Both the position numbers and the translations under genes were made by a program. From contig CAZRCI010000002.1 of NCBI GenBank assembly GCA_964598535.1, positions 124,001 through 188,000 on the forward strand: 64,000 nt of DNA, written 5' to 3'. Source of the DNA: JALHMI01 sp964598535. GTDB taxonomy: Bacteria; Planctomycetota; Planctomycetia; Pirellulales; PALSA-1355. Positions 33,356 to 42,826 of the stretch are shown in pieces (the first letter of the stretch is position 1; every line of letters begins with the position of its first letter). The notes below the pieces were generated by a model. The model ran no database searches. It saw only the letters and a program-made list of their open reading frames with translations, and was not told the origin of the DNA.

Positions 33356-34150
33356 TTATTGGCTGCGGCTGAAATGGTAAAGCAGGATTCCGGCCGCGGT
33401 GGCCACGTTCAAGGAGTCGGTGCCTGGCCGCATGGGGATCGTAATGCGCTGATCGGCAAATTCTTGCCACTCGGCTGGGAGCCCGTGCCCTTCACTGCCC
33501 AGCAGGAGCGCCAGTTTTTCGGGTTTCGCCGTGGCATCGAAAGGCGTTGCGTCGGTTGACGTGACCGTGGCCCAGGTTTGCAGGCCAACTCGCTCGCGCA
33601 GACGTTGAAGTTCCGCTGCCAGATTCAAAGAACGCACGATGGGAACGCGAAACGCCGCGCCCATGGAGACGCGCAGCACGCGGCGCGCAAAAGGATCGCA
33701 AGAGCCGGGGCCCAGCGCCAGGCCCGCGACGCCAAAGGCCGCGGAAAGCCGCAAGATTGCCCCCAGATTCTCGGGGTCGTGAATTTCGGGCGTGGCCACG
33801 ATCAGCACGGGGTTGGGCTTTTGGCAGATGGTTTCTAGGTTGGCTGCCGGAGGCCTCTGGGCGCACGCGATCACGCCGCGATGAAAATTGAAGCCCACGA
33901 GTTGCTCAATGAGGGCGTGGGATCCGACCAGAATCGGAACCTCGGGACCAACCAACGGTCGAAACTCTTCGAGATAGCGATCGGAGACGAGAAGCGACTC
34001 GACCGGTAAGCGGCATTCAATCAGCCGCCGAACGAGCTTATCGCCCTCGGCGACGAGTGTATTTCTCCAACGCGTATGGTTCGTGGCCTTCAGGTGCCGG
34101 AAGGCCGTGAGGCGAACGTCATTGGCATCGGTCACGACTTCGACAGGCAT
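33356..34150 (-). CDS. SpoU/TrmH-family RNA 2'-O-methyltransferase
   Basis: The product is 264 residues. An N-terminal RNA-binding substrate domain (FRHLKATNHTRW, LVAEGDKLVRRLIE) is followed by the SPOUT fold: motif 1 IHDPENLGAILRLSAAFGV, motif 2 LALLLGSEGHGLP, motif 3 ITIPMRPGTDSLNVATAAGIL. The deep trefoil knot with these motifs binds S-adenosylmethionine and methylates rRNA or tRNA ribose; the target nucleotide cannot be told. It is divergent from the efflux operon. Confidence 0.93.
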   Translation of the reverse strand: MPVEVVTDANDVRLTAFRHLKATNHTRWRNTLVAEGDKLVRRLIECRLPVESLLVSDRYLEEFRPLVGPEVPILVGSHALIEQLVGFNFHRGVIACAQRPPAANLETICQKPNPVLIVATPEIHDPENLGAILRLSAAFGVAGLALGPGSCDPFARRVLRVSMGAAFRVPIVRSLNLAAELQRLRERVGLQTWATVTSTDATPFDATAKPEKLALLLGSEGHGLPAEWQEFADQRITIPMRPGTDSLNVATAAGILLYHFSRSQ

Positions 34151-34221
34151 GCGTTCTGGAGGGAGACCTTAAATCAAGGCCGAACGGAGTTGGTGGTTTG
34201 GGGTGATTGCGCAGATCATTT

Positions 34222-34247
34222 TATTGATAAAGGTCGCTTTATCGATA
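34222..34247. promoter_or_regulatory. Imperfect dyad upstream of efflux operon (candidate operator)
   Basis: The arms TATTGATAAAG (34222-34232) and CTTTATCGATA (34237-34247) are 11 bases with one mismatch around a 4-base centre GTCG. The site is AT-rich in a GC-rich background and lies between the divergent methyltransferase and efflux genes, about 135 bases before the efflux start. The symmetry fits a dimeric repressor site. Confidence 0.5.
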
Positions 34248-34382
34248 CGGTCAACGCAATCGTTAAAGTCAACGTATTTGGGTGGCCGACCCTACGAACG
34301 AGGCGCGATGCCGTCGCATTGCGCTCCGGGGCAGCTTGCACGTCCTGACAACTGTAATCCTTGGTCGACCGGGCGGCAAAAC

Positions 34383-37298
34383 GTGCAATTGACGAACGCG
34401 ACGAATCGGGCCATCTGCTATCTGGGGCTTCTGGCGTGCCTGTTGGGCACGCTCTCGGGCTGTAGTCGGCAATTGTTTCGATTGCGGGCCGATAAGGAAG
34501 TCAAATACCTGATCACCCAAAAGTCGAACGATCCACGCTGGGAGTTCCTTAATTACACGATTGGGATGGATCCGCGTTCGCGTTACTTTGACCCCACCGA
34601 TCCAGACTGCCCGCCGATGCCGTACGACGATCCGGCATCGAACCGTTATATGCACTGCATCGCCGGTCGCAAGCAGTGGCCCTGCTGGGACATGAATGGG
34701 CATTGGTACTATTTGGAGAACCCGCGCTGGAAAGATTTGCTCACCCAATACAACGAGGTCACCGAAGATGGCGCCATCAAGTTGACCATGAATGGCGCCG
34801 TTTGCCTGGCACAGGTGCATTCGCCCGAGTATCGCCAGAAGATCGAGACGATCTATCTTTCGGCGCTCGACGTCAGCACGGAGCGGTTTCGGTTCGACGT
34901 GCAGTTTTTTGGCAACTCGGCGACCTTGTTCGACCATGAAGGGGCATTGCGCAACCCGAGCCTAGGTGAGCAGAACACGCTTACGCAAGCGACCGAGTTC
35001 AACGTCAACCGCGAGTTCTCCGCCGGTGGTGAACTGGTGGTGGGGATCGCCAATTCGATTGTCTGGCAGTTTGCCGGGCCAGATACCAATAACAGCAGCT
35101 CGCTGTTGAACATGAACTTCATTCAACCGCTCTTGCGCAATGGCGGCCGGGCGTTTGTCATGGAGCGGCTGACGATTGTCGAGCGCGCGCTGCTTGCGAA
35201 TCTGCGCGCAATGCAATTCTATCGTCAGGGCTTCTATACGCAGGTCACGATCGGGGCGAGTGCCGGTGCCGGGCCCCAGCGTCAGGGCGGTTTCTTCGGC
35301 GGAACGGGGTTAACCGGCTTTAGCGGTCAGGGCGCCAGCGGCTTCGGCGGAGTCGGTAGCGGCACGTTCGGCATCCAAGGCGGCGGCGGCGGCGGTGGCG
35401 GCGGGGCTTCGGCCGGCGCCGGCTTCGTCGGTGGTGGCGCCGGCGCGGTTGGCGGCTTTGTCGGCCTGTTGCAACAAAAACAGCAAATCGCGAACTTACA
35501 GCTCAATCTCAATTCGCTCCTGAGCACGCTGGGACTGCTCGAGGCGAATCTGGACGCCGGGTTGATCGACATCGTCCAGGTCGACCAGTTCCGCCAGAAT
35601 ATCGAAACGACACGGGCCAACTTGCTTTCGGCTCAGGTGAGCTATCGAAACTCGCTCGATGCGTTCAAGGCCGGAACGCTGGGGATCGCGCCGGATACGA
35701 AAATCGCGCTCGACGACTCAATGCTCGCGCAGTTCCAGTTTCTCGATCCCAATACGGTCGCCGTGCAACGCATGATCGATGACTTCGTGCGGATCATTGG
35801 CGAATTGCCCGAAGAGCCGAGCCCGGCGGATTTGCACAAGGCCGGTCAAACCTTGGGTGAGCTGCGAAAGCGACTGGCGGCCCAGTTCGAATCGGCACGC
35901 ACCGACATGCGGCGGTTGGAAGAAACCGTGGCGGCGCGCGAAGCCAACATGACCGACGCCGAGCGGCGCAACTTCGAAGAGGAACGCCAGCGGCTTGAAG
36001 CCAGCATGGGCGACATCGAGGCTCGCTTCGCCGATACCGAAGGTCTGCTGCAAAACATTCATGCCGGCTTGGACGGAACAACCGGAGACCACGGCCTCGA
36101 CGAGATCGTCGCGCTCGGTGTGGGGCTCTCAGGGCTCACGCAAGAGCTCGCGCTAATCAAGGCGCGCGCGCGGCTCGAAGCCGTCACGGTGCCGCACATT
36201 GAACTCGACGGAGCGCGCGCGCTCAACATCGCGCGCGCCAACCGTCTGGATTGGATGAACAATCGGGCGAGCCTCGTCGACCAGTGGCGTTTGATTACCT
36301 ACAACGCCAATCTGCTTAAGGCGGGGCTCGACCTGACCTTCAACGGCGACATTGGCACGGTCGGAAATGGCGGGTTGAACTTCAATGGAAAAGACGGCAA
36401 CCTGCGAGTCGGGGTCGCTTTCGATGCGCCGTTTACGCGTCGCTTGCAGCGAAACGATTATCGCTCGGCGCTGATTTATTATCAGCAACAGCGGCGCGCT
36501 TTGTATCAGTACCAGGACAGCATAAACCTATCGCTCCGGTCGCTTCTGCGTCAGCTCGATCAACTGGAGACGAACCTGGAGATTCAACGGCGTGCGGTTG
36601 TTATCGCCGTTCGCCGGGTGGATAAGACTCGCGAGGATCTGAACAAACCGCCCGCGCCGGTGGAACCGGGGATGCCAGTCGAGGCACTCGGGCCGACGGT
36701 GGGGCAGAATCTGATTTTCGCCCTCAACGATCTCACCAACGCGCAGAACAATTTGATGAGCGTGGTGTTGAACTACTATGAGGCCCGCATGTTGCTCTAC
36801 CGCAACCTGGGCATTATGGAGCTTGACGATTGCGGGATGTGGATCGAACGCCCGATCGAGGACGCGGAGGCTCTGACCGAGGGTGAATGCCCGCTGCCGC
36901 CGGGGGTTCCGGGAGAGTGGCTGGAAGAAGCGGGCGTGGAGTCGCGAGAGATCGAGGCGTTTAACGCGGATGTAGAAACGGCGGCGGAGCGAGTTCGGCA
37001 GATTCGGCACAATGCGGCTCACGGCCATTTTGCGGAGCTGATACCGAGCACCACCGTGTCCGAAGCCCCCTCTGCCGAACGCGATGCGGGGCAAACCGCA
37101 GCGGGCGTTCCCATGTTGTGGACACTTCGCGACACTTCTGGCGGCGAAGGGGGCACGGATCGTCCAGCGACCATAAGTGAGGCTAACCATTTGTCGCGTG
37201 GGACGGTAATTCGAACTAGCGTGCGGCCGAGCCTTGTGGCTCCGCCGTCCAGCACTGCGGGACAGGTGGATGAAGCTGGGCTCAAGCTGCGTCGCTAG
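34383..37298 (+). CDS. Outer-membrane efflux lipoprotein, TolC-like, with Gly-rich insertion
   Basis: The product is 971 residues from GTG 34383, which puts a lipobox (LLGTLSGC) at the end of a 27-residue signal. In-frame starts exist upstream (ATG 34308). The protein resembles TolC-type channels: long helical segments (LQLNLNSLLSTLGLLEANLD, YRNSLDAFKAGTLGIAPD, ALNIARANRLDWMNNRASLVDQW, ALNDLTNAQNNLMSVVLNYY) and barrel-type strands. It is about twice the usual length. Extra parts are a long N-terminal part, a Gly-rich loop with nine consecutive Gly at 35379-35405, a coiled segment (RRLEETVAAREANMTDAERR) and an acidic/Ser-rich tail. It is the first gene of the efflux operon. Confidence 0.87.
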   Translation: MQLTNATNRAICYLGLLACLLGTLSGCSRQLFRLRADKEVKYLITQKSNDPRWEFLNYTIGMDPRSRYFDPTDPDCPPMPYDDPASNRYMHCIAGRKQWPCWDMNGHWYYLENPRWKDLLTQYNEVTEDGAIKLTMNGAVCLAQVHSPEYRQKIETIYLSALDVSTERFRFDVQFFGNSATLFDHEGALRNPSLGEQNTLTQATEFNVNREFSAGGELVVGIANSIVWQFAGPDTNNSSSLLNMNFIQPLLRNGGRAFVMERLTIVERALLANLRAMQFYRQGFYTQVTIGASAGAGPQRQGGFFGGTGLTGFSGQGASGFGGVGSGTFGIQGGGGGGGGGASAGAGFVGGGAGAVGGFVGLLQQKQQIANLQLNLNSLLSTLGLLEANLDAGLIDIVQVDQFRQNIETTRANLLSAQVSYRNSLDAFKAGTLGIAPDTKIALDDSMLAQFQFLDPNTVAVQRMIDDFVRIIGELPEEPSPADLHKAGQTLGELRKRLAAQFESARTDMRRLEETVAAREANMTDAERRNFEEERQRLEASMGDIEARFADTEGLLQNIHAGLDGTTGDHGLDEIVALGVGLSGLTQELALIKARARLEAVTVPHIELDGARALNIARANRLDWMNNRASLVDQWRLITYNANLLKAGLDLTFNGDIGTVGNGGLNFNGKDGNLRVGVAFDAPFTRRLQRNDYRSALIYYQQQRRALYQYQDSINLSLRSLLRQLDQLETNLEIQRRAVVIAVRRVDKTREDLNKPPAPVEPGMPVEALGPTVGQNLIFALNDLTNAQNNLMSVVLNYYEARMLLYRNLGIMELDDCGMWIERPIEDAEALTEGECPLPPGVPGEWLEEAGVESREIEAFNADVETAAERVRQIRHNAAHGHFAELIPSTTVSEAPSAERDAGQTAAGVPMLWTLRDTSGGEGGTDRPATISEANHLSRGTVIRTSVRPSLVAPPSSTAGQVDEAGLKLRR

Positions 37299-37411
37299 CG
37301 AGTTCGTTTGATGTAAGTCGGGCGGCTGGCTTGAATTCGAACCAGCAAGCAGCGACAATAAGGGAGCGGTGCAAGAGCCCCCACGCCGTGCAACTCCCAC
37401 CTGACGACTTC

Positions 37412-37421
37412 NNNNNNNNNN
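37412..37421. other. Assembly gap (10 N)
   Basis: Lies between the efflux channel stop (37298) and adaptor start (37468). It does not break either frame as given. The true distance is unknown. Confidence 0.98.
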
Positions 37422-37467
37422 CTTCCCCCCTCCACGATGGGCATGGCCCAGGACGCGAGGCTCGACG

Positions 37468-39168
37468 ATGAGCACTACCACCCGGGAAGACAAGCAGCAT
37501 GCATCGAAGTTTGCTGCGGTCATTCAGAACGTAGCCCAGGGGAGTGGCTCTGCCCCTCCTCCTCCTCCGCCGCGTCGCCGATTACGAATTCCGCGCTGGT
37601 TATGGGTTGGCGGGGCCGTTGCGGTGGCTGGCGTGGTGGCATTTATGACGCTGGGAGCCAGCCTGATTTCTAGCACTCCCACTCCAGGAAGGCTGCTAAC
37701 CGAGCGCGTTCGGCGCACGGACATGATCGTTTCGATTGCCGAAGACGGCACTTTGGAAAGTTCGCACAACCTGGACATCAAATGTGAAGTTCAGGGAGGC
37801 AGCACCATTCTTTGGATCGTTCCAGATGGCACCGAGGTCCGTAAAGGCGATGAACTCGTGCGTCTGGACTCGGCGGGCATTCAAGAGAAGATCGATTTGC
37901 AGCGAATTGCCTATGAAAAGGCCAAGGCGCTGAAGATCGAAGCGGAGAAAAATTACGAGTCGGCAAAGATCGCCGTGCAGGAGTATATCGAGGGAACCTA
38001 CGTTCAGGAATTGCAGACGCTTGAGGTTGCGGCCGTCGTCGCGAAGGAAAATCTCGAGAGCGCCCGAAACTCCTTGCAGTTTACCAATCGGATGCACCGC
38101 AAGGGATATGTAACCACGTTGCAACGCGATGCCCAGGCCTTCGCCGTGCAGCGTTCGCAGCTCGATCTGGGGGTCGCTGAAAAGGCGATCGAGGTACTGG
38201 AAAAGTTTACGAAGGCCAAGACAGTCGTGGGGCTCGAAAGCGTTCGCGATGCCGCGGAAGCAAAAATGGCGTCCGAGGAATCCGCGTTCAAGCTCGAAGA
38301 GGACCGGTTGAAACGCCTCGAAGTCGAACTCGAAAAGTGCGTTATCAAAGCCTCGTCTGGCGGCATGGTGGTCTATGCAAACCAAAGCGATGGCCGCCGC
38401 AGTTCGGACTCCGCGGGGATCGAGGAAGGCGCCTTGGTGCGCGAGCGTCAAACGCTCATCCAGTTGCCGGATCTGAACCACATGCAGGTCAAATGTACCG
38501 TGCATGAATCGAAGGTCGACAGTCTAAAACGCGGCCTGCGGGCACGCATCAAGGTACAAGATCGCGAGTTCCAGGGAATTGTCACCTCGGTCGCGAATCA
38601 GCCCGAACCGAGCCACTGGTTTTCGGGAAATGTAAAGGAATATGCGTGCAAAATTGCTATCGAAAGCGACCCTGCCGGGCTGCGGCCGGGGCTGACCGCT
38701 GCCGTTGAGATTTTGGTCACGAACCTCAGCAATATCTTGAGCGTGCCGGTGCAGGCCGTTGTCGAAAAGAAGGGCCAGTTCTTCTGCTGGGTCAGTGGTC
38801 CCACGGGCATCGAGAAACGCGAAGTTCAGCTTGGAATGAGTAACAATACTCGAATCGAGGTCCAACAAGGCCTGAGCGAGGGGGAGCTTGTGCTTCTCAA
38901 TCCACGGGTGGCTGTCGCCGAGGCCCGAGAAGACGATCATTCGCAGGACGAGATCAATGTGAAAGATCGCTTTGGTGGCGATAGTCCGGCAGAGTTGCCG
39001 CCGGTTGGGGGAACAGATCGGTCGAAAGCGGGCGGTCGGGGAAAACGTGGCTCGCGTGGCGAAGGCGGGCCAGAAGGCGGCTCTCGTGCCGAAGGCGCGG
39101 CGGCTGGTGGTGCTCACGACAAGGCCGCGCCGCCGCCCGGCGGTGGTGCAACGCGAGGCGGGGCCTAG
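37468..39168 (+). CDS. HlyD/MacA-family periplasmic adaptor
   Basis: The product is 566 residues. A single N-terminal membrane helix (WLWVGGAVAVAGVVAFMTLG) anchors it. The barrel-sandwich half motif (DGTLESSHNLDIKCEVQGG, VPDGTEVRKGDELVRLDS) is followed by a long coiled-coil hairpin (about residues 135-285), the returning lipoyl half (KCVIKASSGGMVVYAN) and beta-barrel segments (IQLPDLNHMQVKCTVHESKVD, LSVPVQAVVEKKGQFF). The last 60 residues are low-complexity Gly/Arg/Ala/Pro. It bridges the inner-membrane ABC pump and the outer channel. Confidence 0.93.
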   Translation: MSTTTREDKQHASKFAAVIQNVAQGSGSAPPPPPPRRRLRIPRWLWVGGAVAVAGVVAFMTLGASLISSTPTPGRLLTERVRRTDMIVSIAEDGTLESSHNLDIKCEVQGGSTILWIVPDGTEVRKGDELVRLDSAGIQEKIDLQRIAYEKAKALKIEAEKNYESAKIAVQEYIEGTYVQELQTLEVAAVVAKENLESARNSLQFTNRMHRKGYVTTLQRDAQAFAVQRSQLDLGVAEKAIEVLEKFTKAKTVVGLESVRDAAEAKMASEESAFKLEEDRLKRLEVELEKCVIKASSGGMVVYANQSDGRRSSDSAGIEEGALVRERQTLIQLPDLNHMQVKCTVHESKVDSLKRGLRARIKVQDREFQGIVTSVANQPEPSHWFSGNVKEYACKIAIESDPAGLRPGLTAAVEILVTNLSNILSVPVQAVVEKKGQFFCWVSGPTGIEKREVQLGMSNNTRIEVQQGLSEGELVLLNPRVAVAEAREDDHSQDEINVKDRFGGDSPAELPPVGGTDRSKAGGRGKRGSRGEGGPEGGSRAEGAAAGGAHDKAAPPPGGGATRGGA

Positions 39169-39257
39169 GAGGCGCGTCGCTGGTCTTTGAGAGCCGTTCT
39201 TTATTTCTCGCATGCGCCGGCAAGTCCCCCGCTGACGATGCCGATGGGTGAACACAA

Positions 39258-40571
39258 ATGTGGCAAACGCTGAACGTAGGTTTGAAGAGCTTGTTATTGC
39301 ATAAGCTCCGTTCGGCCCTGGCCATTTTAGGCATCCTGATTGGCGTGACCGCCGTTATCTGGCTGGTCGCGATGGGCGAAGGCGTTAGTTATCAGGCCCA
39401 GCAGCAAATCAAGGATCTGGGAGCGAACAACATCATCGTTCGCAGCACCAAGCCGCCCGCGGATGCTCTACGGGGTGGCGGGTTTATTATCGCCTACGGG
39501 CTGTTGCGGGCTGACTACGATCGGATTGTCAGTAATGTGCCGACGCTGACACAGGCCGTACCGATGCGCGAGATCACGCGCGAAGCCCGCTATCTGGACA
39601 ACGTCACGGACGTTCGCTTGGTGGGCTGTACTGCCAAGTATTTGGAAATGAACAATCTGAGATTGGCGCGAGGACGATTCATCGGCGACAAGGATCTGAA
39701 CGCGGCCGACAATATCTGCGTGATTGGCGCGGATACGGCACGGCAGCTCTTTCCCTTTCAGGATCCCATCGGCCAGTTTCTGCAAGTCGAAGATTCGTTT
39801 TACGTTGTCGTTGGGCAAACCGCGTCTAAAACTCCTTCGGCCGGAATCGGCGGGAGCATGGCGGCCCAGGATTTCAACCTCGACGTGTACATTCCATTAT
39901 CGACGCTTCGTGCGCGAATTGGCGATATGGTCGTCACCTCGCGAGCGGGCAGCCGAGAAGGCGAGCAAGTCGAGTTGAGCCAGATTACGGTTACCGTGCG
40001 CGATCTGGAGCAAGTGGACGAGACGGCCGACATTATCCGATCCCTGCTGGCGCGGTTCCATCCCGTGCAGGATTATGCGATCGTCGTTCCCAAGGAGCTT
40101 TTGCAGCAGGCACAAGTGCTTCAGATGATGTTCAACTTGCTACTGGTGCTGATTGCGGGCATCGCGCTTCTGGTTGGTGGCATCGGCATTATGAACATCA
40201 TGTTGGCCACGGTGACGGAGCGAACCCGAGAGATCGGCATTCGCCGCGCGCTCGGCGCGAAGCAGCGAGACATTGTCTCGCAGTTCTTGAGCGAAACGAT
40301 CGTCCTGTCGGCGACAGGCGGGCTATTGGGAGTTTTTATCGGGTTCTTGTGCCGACCGGCGATCGTGGGAACTCGCGCGCTGGTGGGGAGCCTGTTTCCA
40401 GATGTTATCGAATCGCTGCCGCCGAATATCCAGCAGCTCGAACCGCGGCTGGCGTGGTGGTCGATCATTGCCGCTTTCTTGATTTCCGTCGGCGTGGGGG
40501 TGCTGTTCGGGCTATATCCGGCGCAGCGGGCCGCCAGGATGGATCCCATCGAAGCATTGCGTCACGAATGA
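39258..40571 (+). CDS. MacB-like ABC transporter permease
   Basis: The product is 437 residues. It has the MacB/FtsX layout: first TM helix LRSALAILGILIGVTAVIWLV, a large periplasmic domain (about 40-280; DARQLF-type core around VIGADTARQLFPFQDPIGQF), then three TM helices in the C-terminal half (LLLVLIAGIALLVGGIGIMN, TERTREIGIRRALGAKQRDI coupling helix, FLISVGVGVLFGLYPAQRAA) ending with DPIEALRHE. Cotranscribed with the adaptor (90 bases) and ATPase. Confidence 0.95.
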   Translation: MWQTLNVGLKSLLLHKLRSALAILGILIGVTAVIWLVAMGEGVSYQAQQQIKDLGANNIIVRSTKPPADALRGGGFIIAYGLLRADYDRIVSNVPTLTQAVPMREITREARYLDNVTDVRLVGCTAKYLEMNNLRLARGRFIGDKDLNAADNICVIGADTARQLFPFQDPIGQFLQVEDSFYVVVGQTASKTPSAGIGGSMAAQDFNLDVYIPLSTLRARIGDMVVTSRAGSREGEQVELSQITVTVRDLEQVDETADIIRSLLARFHPVQDYAIVVPKELLQQAQVLQMMFNLLLVLIAGIALLVGGIGIMNIMLATVTERTREIGIRRALGAKQRDIVSQFLSETIVLSATGGLLGVFIGFLCRPAIVGTRALVGSLFPDVIESLPPNIQQLEPRLAWWSIIAAFLISVGVGVLFGLYPAQRAARMDPIEALRHE

Positions 40572-40702
40572 AGTGAGATAGTTGCCGCGAAGGATGGGTG
40601 CCCGAGTACCCGCTGAAGAATTTTGACGGGCCGCTGGGTGGCATTGTACGGAGCGAACTTCCACGCTCGATGAGATTGAACCGCTGGTGCGAGGCGTTCG
40701 CC

Positions 40703-41410
40703 GTGTCTGAAACGAAAATGGCAGCCCAGGTGATCGACGTCTACAAGGACTATGTCCTGAAGGGTGGGATCACGGTACATGCATTGCGCGGCGTCTCGAT
40801 CGATTTTCCAGAAGGCGACTTCGTCGCAATCATGGGCACCTCCGGGTCGGGCAAGAGCACGCTGCTGAACATGCTCGGGTGCCTCGACCGCTGTAGTCGC
40901 GGAAAGTACATTCTGGCGGGCCAGGACGTTTCGCAACTCAGCGACGACGAGCTTTCAGAGATTCGCTGTCGATACTTGGGATTCATCTTTCAGTCGTACA
41001 ACTTGATCGCGCAGCTCACGGTGGTAGAAAACATCGAGCTTCCGCTGTACTACCAGGGCAATACCTCTCGGGCAGCCAAGGAGCATTGTCTCGAGTTGGC
41101 CGAGATGGTAGGACTCAAGGAACGTCTCGATCATCGACCGTTTCAGCTTTCTGGCGGTCAACAGCAGCGCGTGGCGATCGCCCGAGCGCTAGTGAACAAC
41201 CCTCGCGTGATTCTGGCGGATGAACCGACCGGTAACCTCGATTCGGCCACAGGCGAGGAGATCATGCAGTTGCTCGAAGCGCTCAACGCGGCGGGGAAAA
41301 CCATCATCATGGTTACCCACGAGCCAGACATTGCCGCTCGGGCTCATCGGACGTTGCGAATGCGTGATGGCAAGCTCGAACAGCATACGCCAATGGGCAC
41401 GCTTACGTGA
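40703..41410 (+). CDS. MacB/LolD-type ABC transporter ATP-binding protein
   Basis: The product is about 235 residues from GTG 40703, which has GAGGCG nearby. ATG 40718 or a GTG at 40598 are possible. Walker A is GTSGSGKST, the Q-loop lies in FIFQSYNLIAQLTVVENIELP, the signature is LSGGQQQRVAIARAL, Walker B is VILADEPTGNLDSATG, and the switch His is in MVTHEPDIA. It powers the permease encoded just upstream. The nucleotide-binding domain is separate from the permease, unlike E. coli MacB where both are one chain. Confidence 0.95.
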   Translation: MSETKMAAQVIDVYKDYVLKGGITVHALRGVSIDFPEGDFVAIMGTSGSGKSTLLNMLGCLDRCSRGKYILAGQDVSQLSDDELSEIRCRYLGFIFQSYNLIAQLTVVENIELPLYYQGNTSRAAKEHCLELAEMVGLKERLDHRPFQLSGGQQQRVAIARALVNNPRVILADEPTGNLDSATGEEIMQLLEALNAAGKTIIMVTHEPDIAARAHRTLRMRDGKLEQHTPMGTLT

Positions 41411-41484
41411 CCGCGCGGCTTCCCCTGAACCGGTTGAACACCGAGCCACTTGCATCGTCGGACGTTGCCGGGCATCGTCGGACG

Positions 41485-42543
41485 TTACTGGGGCCAGACG
41501 CCGTTTTCGATCGGACGGAGCGTCAGTTTTTCCGGGTCGAGTTCGACGTGCTTAATCTTTTCACGCTTCCAGGTGTAGGTGATATGCGCGTGCCCATCGG
41601 GAGTGCAGATCACGGCCGGGTAGGAATATTCGCCTGGCTCGGTTTCCAGTCGCAAGGCCGCCTGCCACGTCTTGCCGTCTTCCGAGATCGCGACGTTCAG
41701 CGGGCTACGACCGCGGGGCGTATGGTTGTAGATCAAGATGAAACGGCCGTCTTTGAGGTTGGCCGCGTCGATACCGCTGTTGGGATTTGGAAGCTCCGTG
41801 GCCGTGAAGCTGCTCCAGCTTCGACCATCGTCGTCGGACCAAGATTCGACGACTTTCCGCTGCTGGCAACGGAACAACATTTGGAGCTTGCCGCCGCGAT
41901 GTACGAGCGCCGTGGGCTGGATCGTGCCGAACTTCGTGGCGTCTTGAAGCGAGGCCGTTTTCGTCCACGTTCGCCCGCCGTCGGCGGTGAATTCAACGTG
42001 CGATTTCCAGCCGTCATGCTCGGTGCTCGACGGGCACAGCAGCACATCCTTGTGCAGGATCGGCTTGTTTTTGATCGGGCCGAGAATGCCCTCCGGAAGC
42101 CGCTCAGGTTTTGACCATGTGCGGCCGCCATCGTCGGAGCGAATGAGCATGCCCCACCAGTCACGCGGCGTTGGCCCCACCTTGTAGAACAGCAGCAATT
42201 GCCCGCCCGGCATTTGAAACAATACGGGGTTCCATGTCGGGTATCGCTTCGACGGAGATTCCACGCCGTTGGCCACCTCGACCGGCGCGCTCCAGGCTTT
42301 GCCGTCGTGACGCGCGACCCAGATGCCCACGTCGGGCTCGCCCTCGTCGGTACCGCCGAACCAGGACGCGACCAGTCCCTCGGGCGTGTGTTCGATGGTC
42401 GAGGCGTGGCACGATGGGAAGGAAGCTTGTTCGTAGACGAACTCGTCGACCAAAACGGCCGGCGACTTTTCGGCGGCACTGCTGGTAGCGTTCACGAAGA
42501 ACGCCCAGGCAATTACGATCAGTAAACCAGGCACGCGGGACAT
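41485..42543 (-). CDS. Sialidase-like (BNR/Asp-box) secreted protein
   Basis: The product is 352 residues from ATG 42543 (frame open to 42570). It has a signal peptide (VPGLLIVIAWAFFVNATSSA). Asp-box repeats mark a six-bladed sialidase-type propeller: SDDGGRTWSKP, TADGGRTWTK, SDDDGRSWSS, SEDGKTWQA. Also FPSCHASTIEHTPEG and VASWFGGTDEGEPDVGIW at the first blade, as in planctomycete exo-sialidase-family proteins. A glycosidase role is plausible but many family members are not true sialidases. Confidence 0.88.
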   Translation of the reverse strand: MSRVPGLLIVIAWAFFVNATSSAAEKSPAVLVDEFVYEQASFPSCHASTIEHTPEGLVASWFGGTDEGEPDVGIWVARHDGKAWSAPVEVANGVESPSKRYPTWNPVLFQMPGGQLLLFYKVGPTPRDWWGMLIRSDDGGRTWSKPERLPEGILGPIKNKPILHKDVLLCPSSTEHDGWKSHVEFTADGGRTWTKTASLQDATKFGTIQPTALVHRGGKLQMLFRCQQRKVVESWSDDDGRSWSSFTATELPNPNSGIDAANLKDGRFILIYNHTPRGRSPLNVAISEDGKTWQAALRLETEPGEYSYPAVICTPDGHAHITYTWKREKIKHVELDPEKLTLRPIENGVWPQ

Positions 42544-42624
42544 GGCGAGCAAGCCTCGAAGGTGGAGCAATAGGGTAGGTATGGAATGCGGGCTATTAGA
42601 ACGAGCCCAGCGGTATCGGACAAG

Positions 42625-42807
42625 TTATTCGTGCTCGCTTTCGGCCTCGGCATTGCCATCTTCGTCGAGTTCGATGTGAATGACATTCGGATGGCAACAG
42701 ACTGGGCAGTCTTCGACATACTCCTGGACATTGCCCGCGGTAACATCCAGCGGAATGACAATCTCCTCGCCGCAAGAATCGCAAATGTAGCTCACCTCGT
42801 CGCGCAT
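42625..42807 (-). CDS. CPXCG-motif cysteine-rich small protein
   Basis: The product is 60 residues. Two Cys pairs, YICDSCGEEIVIPLD and YVEDCPVCCHPNVIHI, match the small CPXCG Cys-rich family and form a probable zinc knuckle, followed by an acidic tail (DEDGNAEAESEHE). Function unknown. It lies between the isomerase-like and sialidase-like genes on the same strand, 19 bases after the former. Confidence 0.88.
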   Translation of the reverse strand: MRDEVSYICDSCGEEIVIPLDVTAGNVQEYVEDCPVCCHPNVIHIELDEDGNAEAESEHE

Positions 42808-42826
42808 CGTTGCTTTCCCCCGAGAA

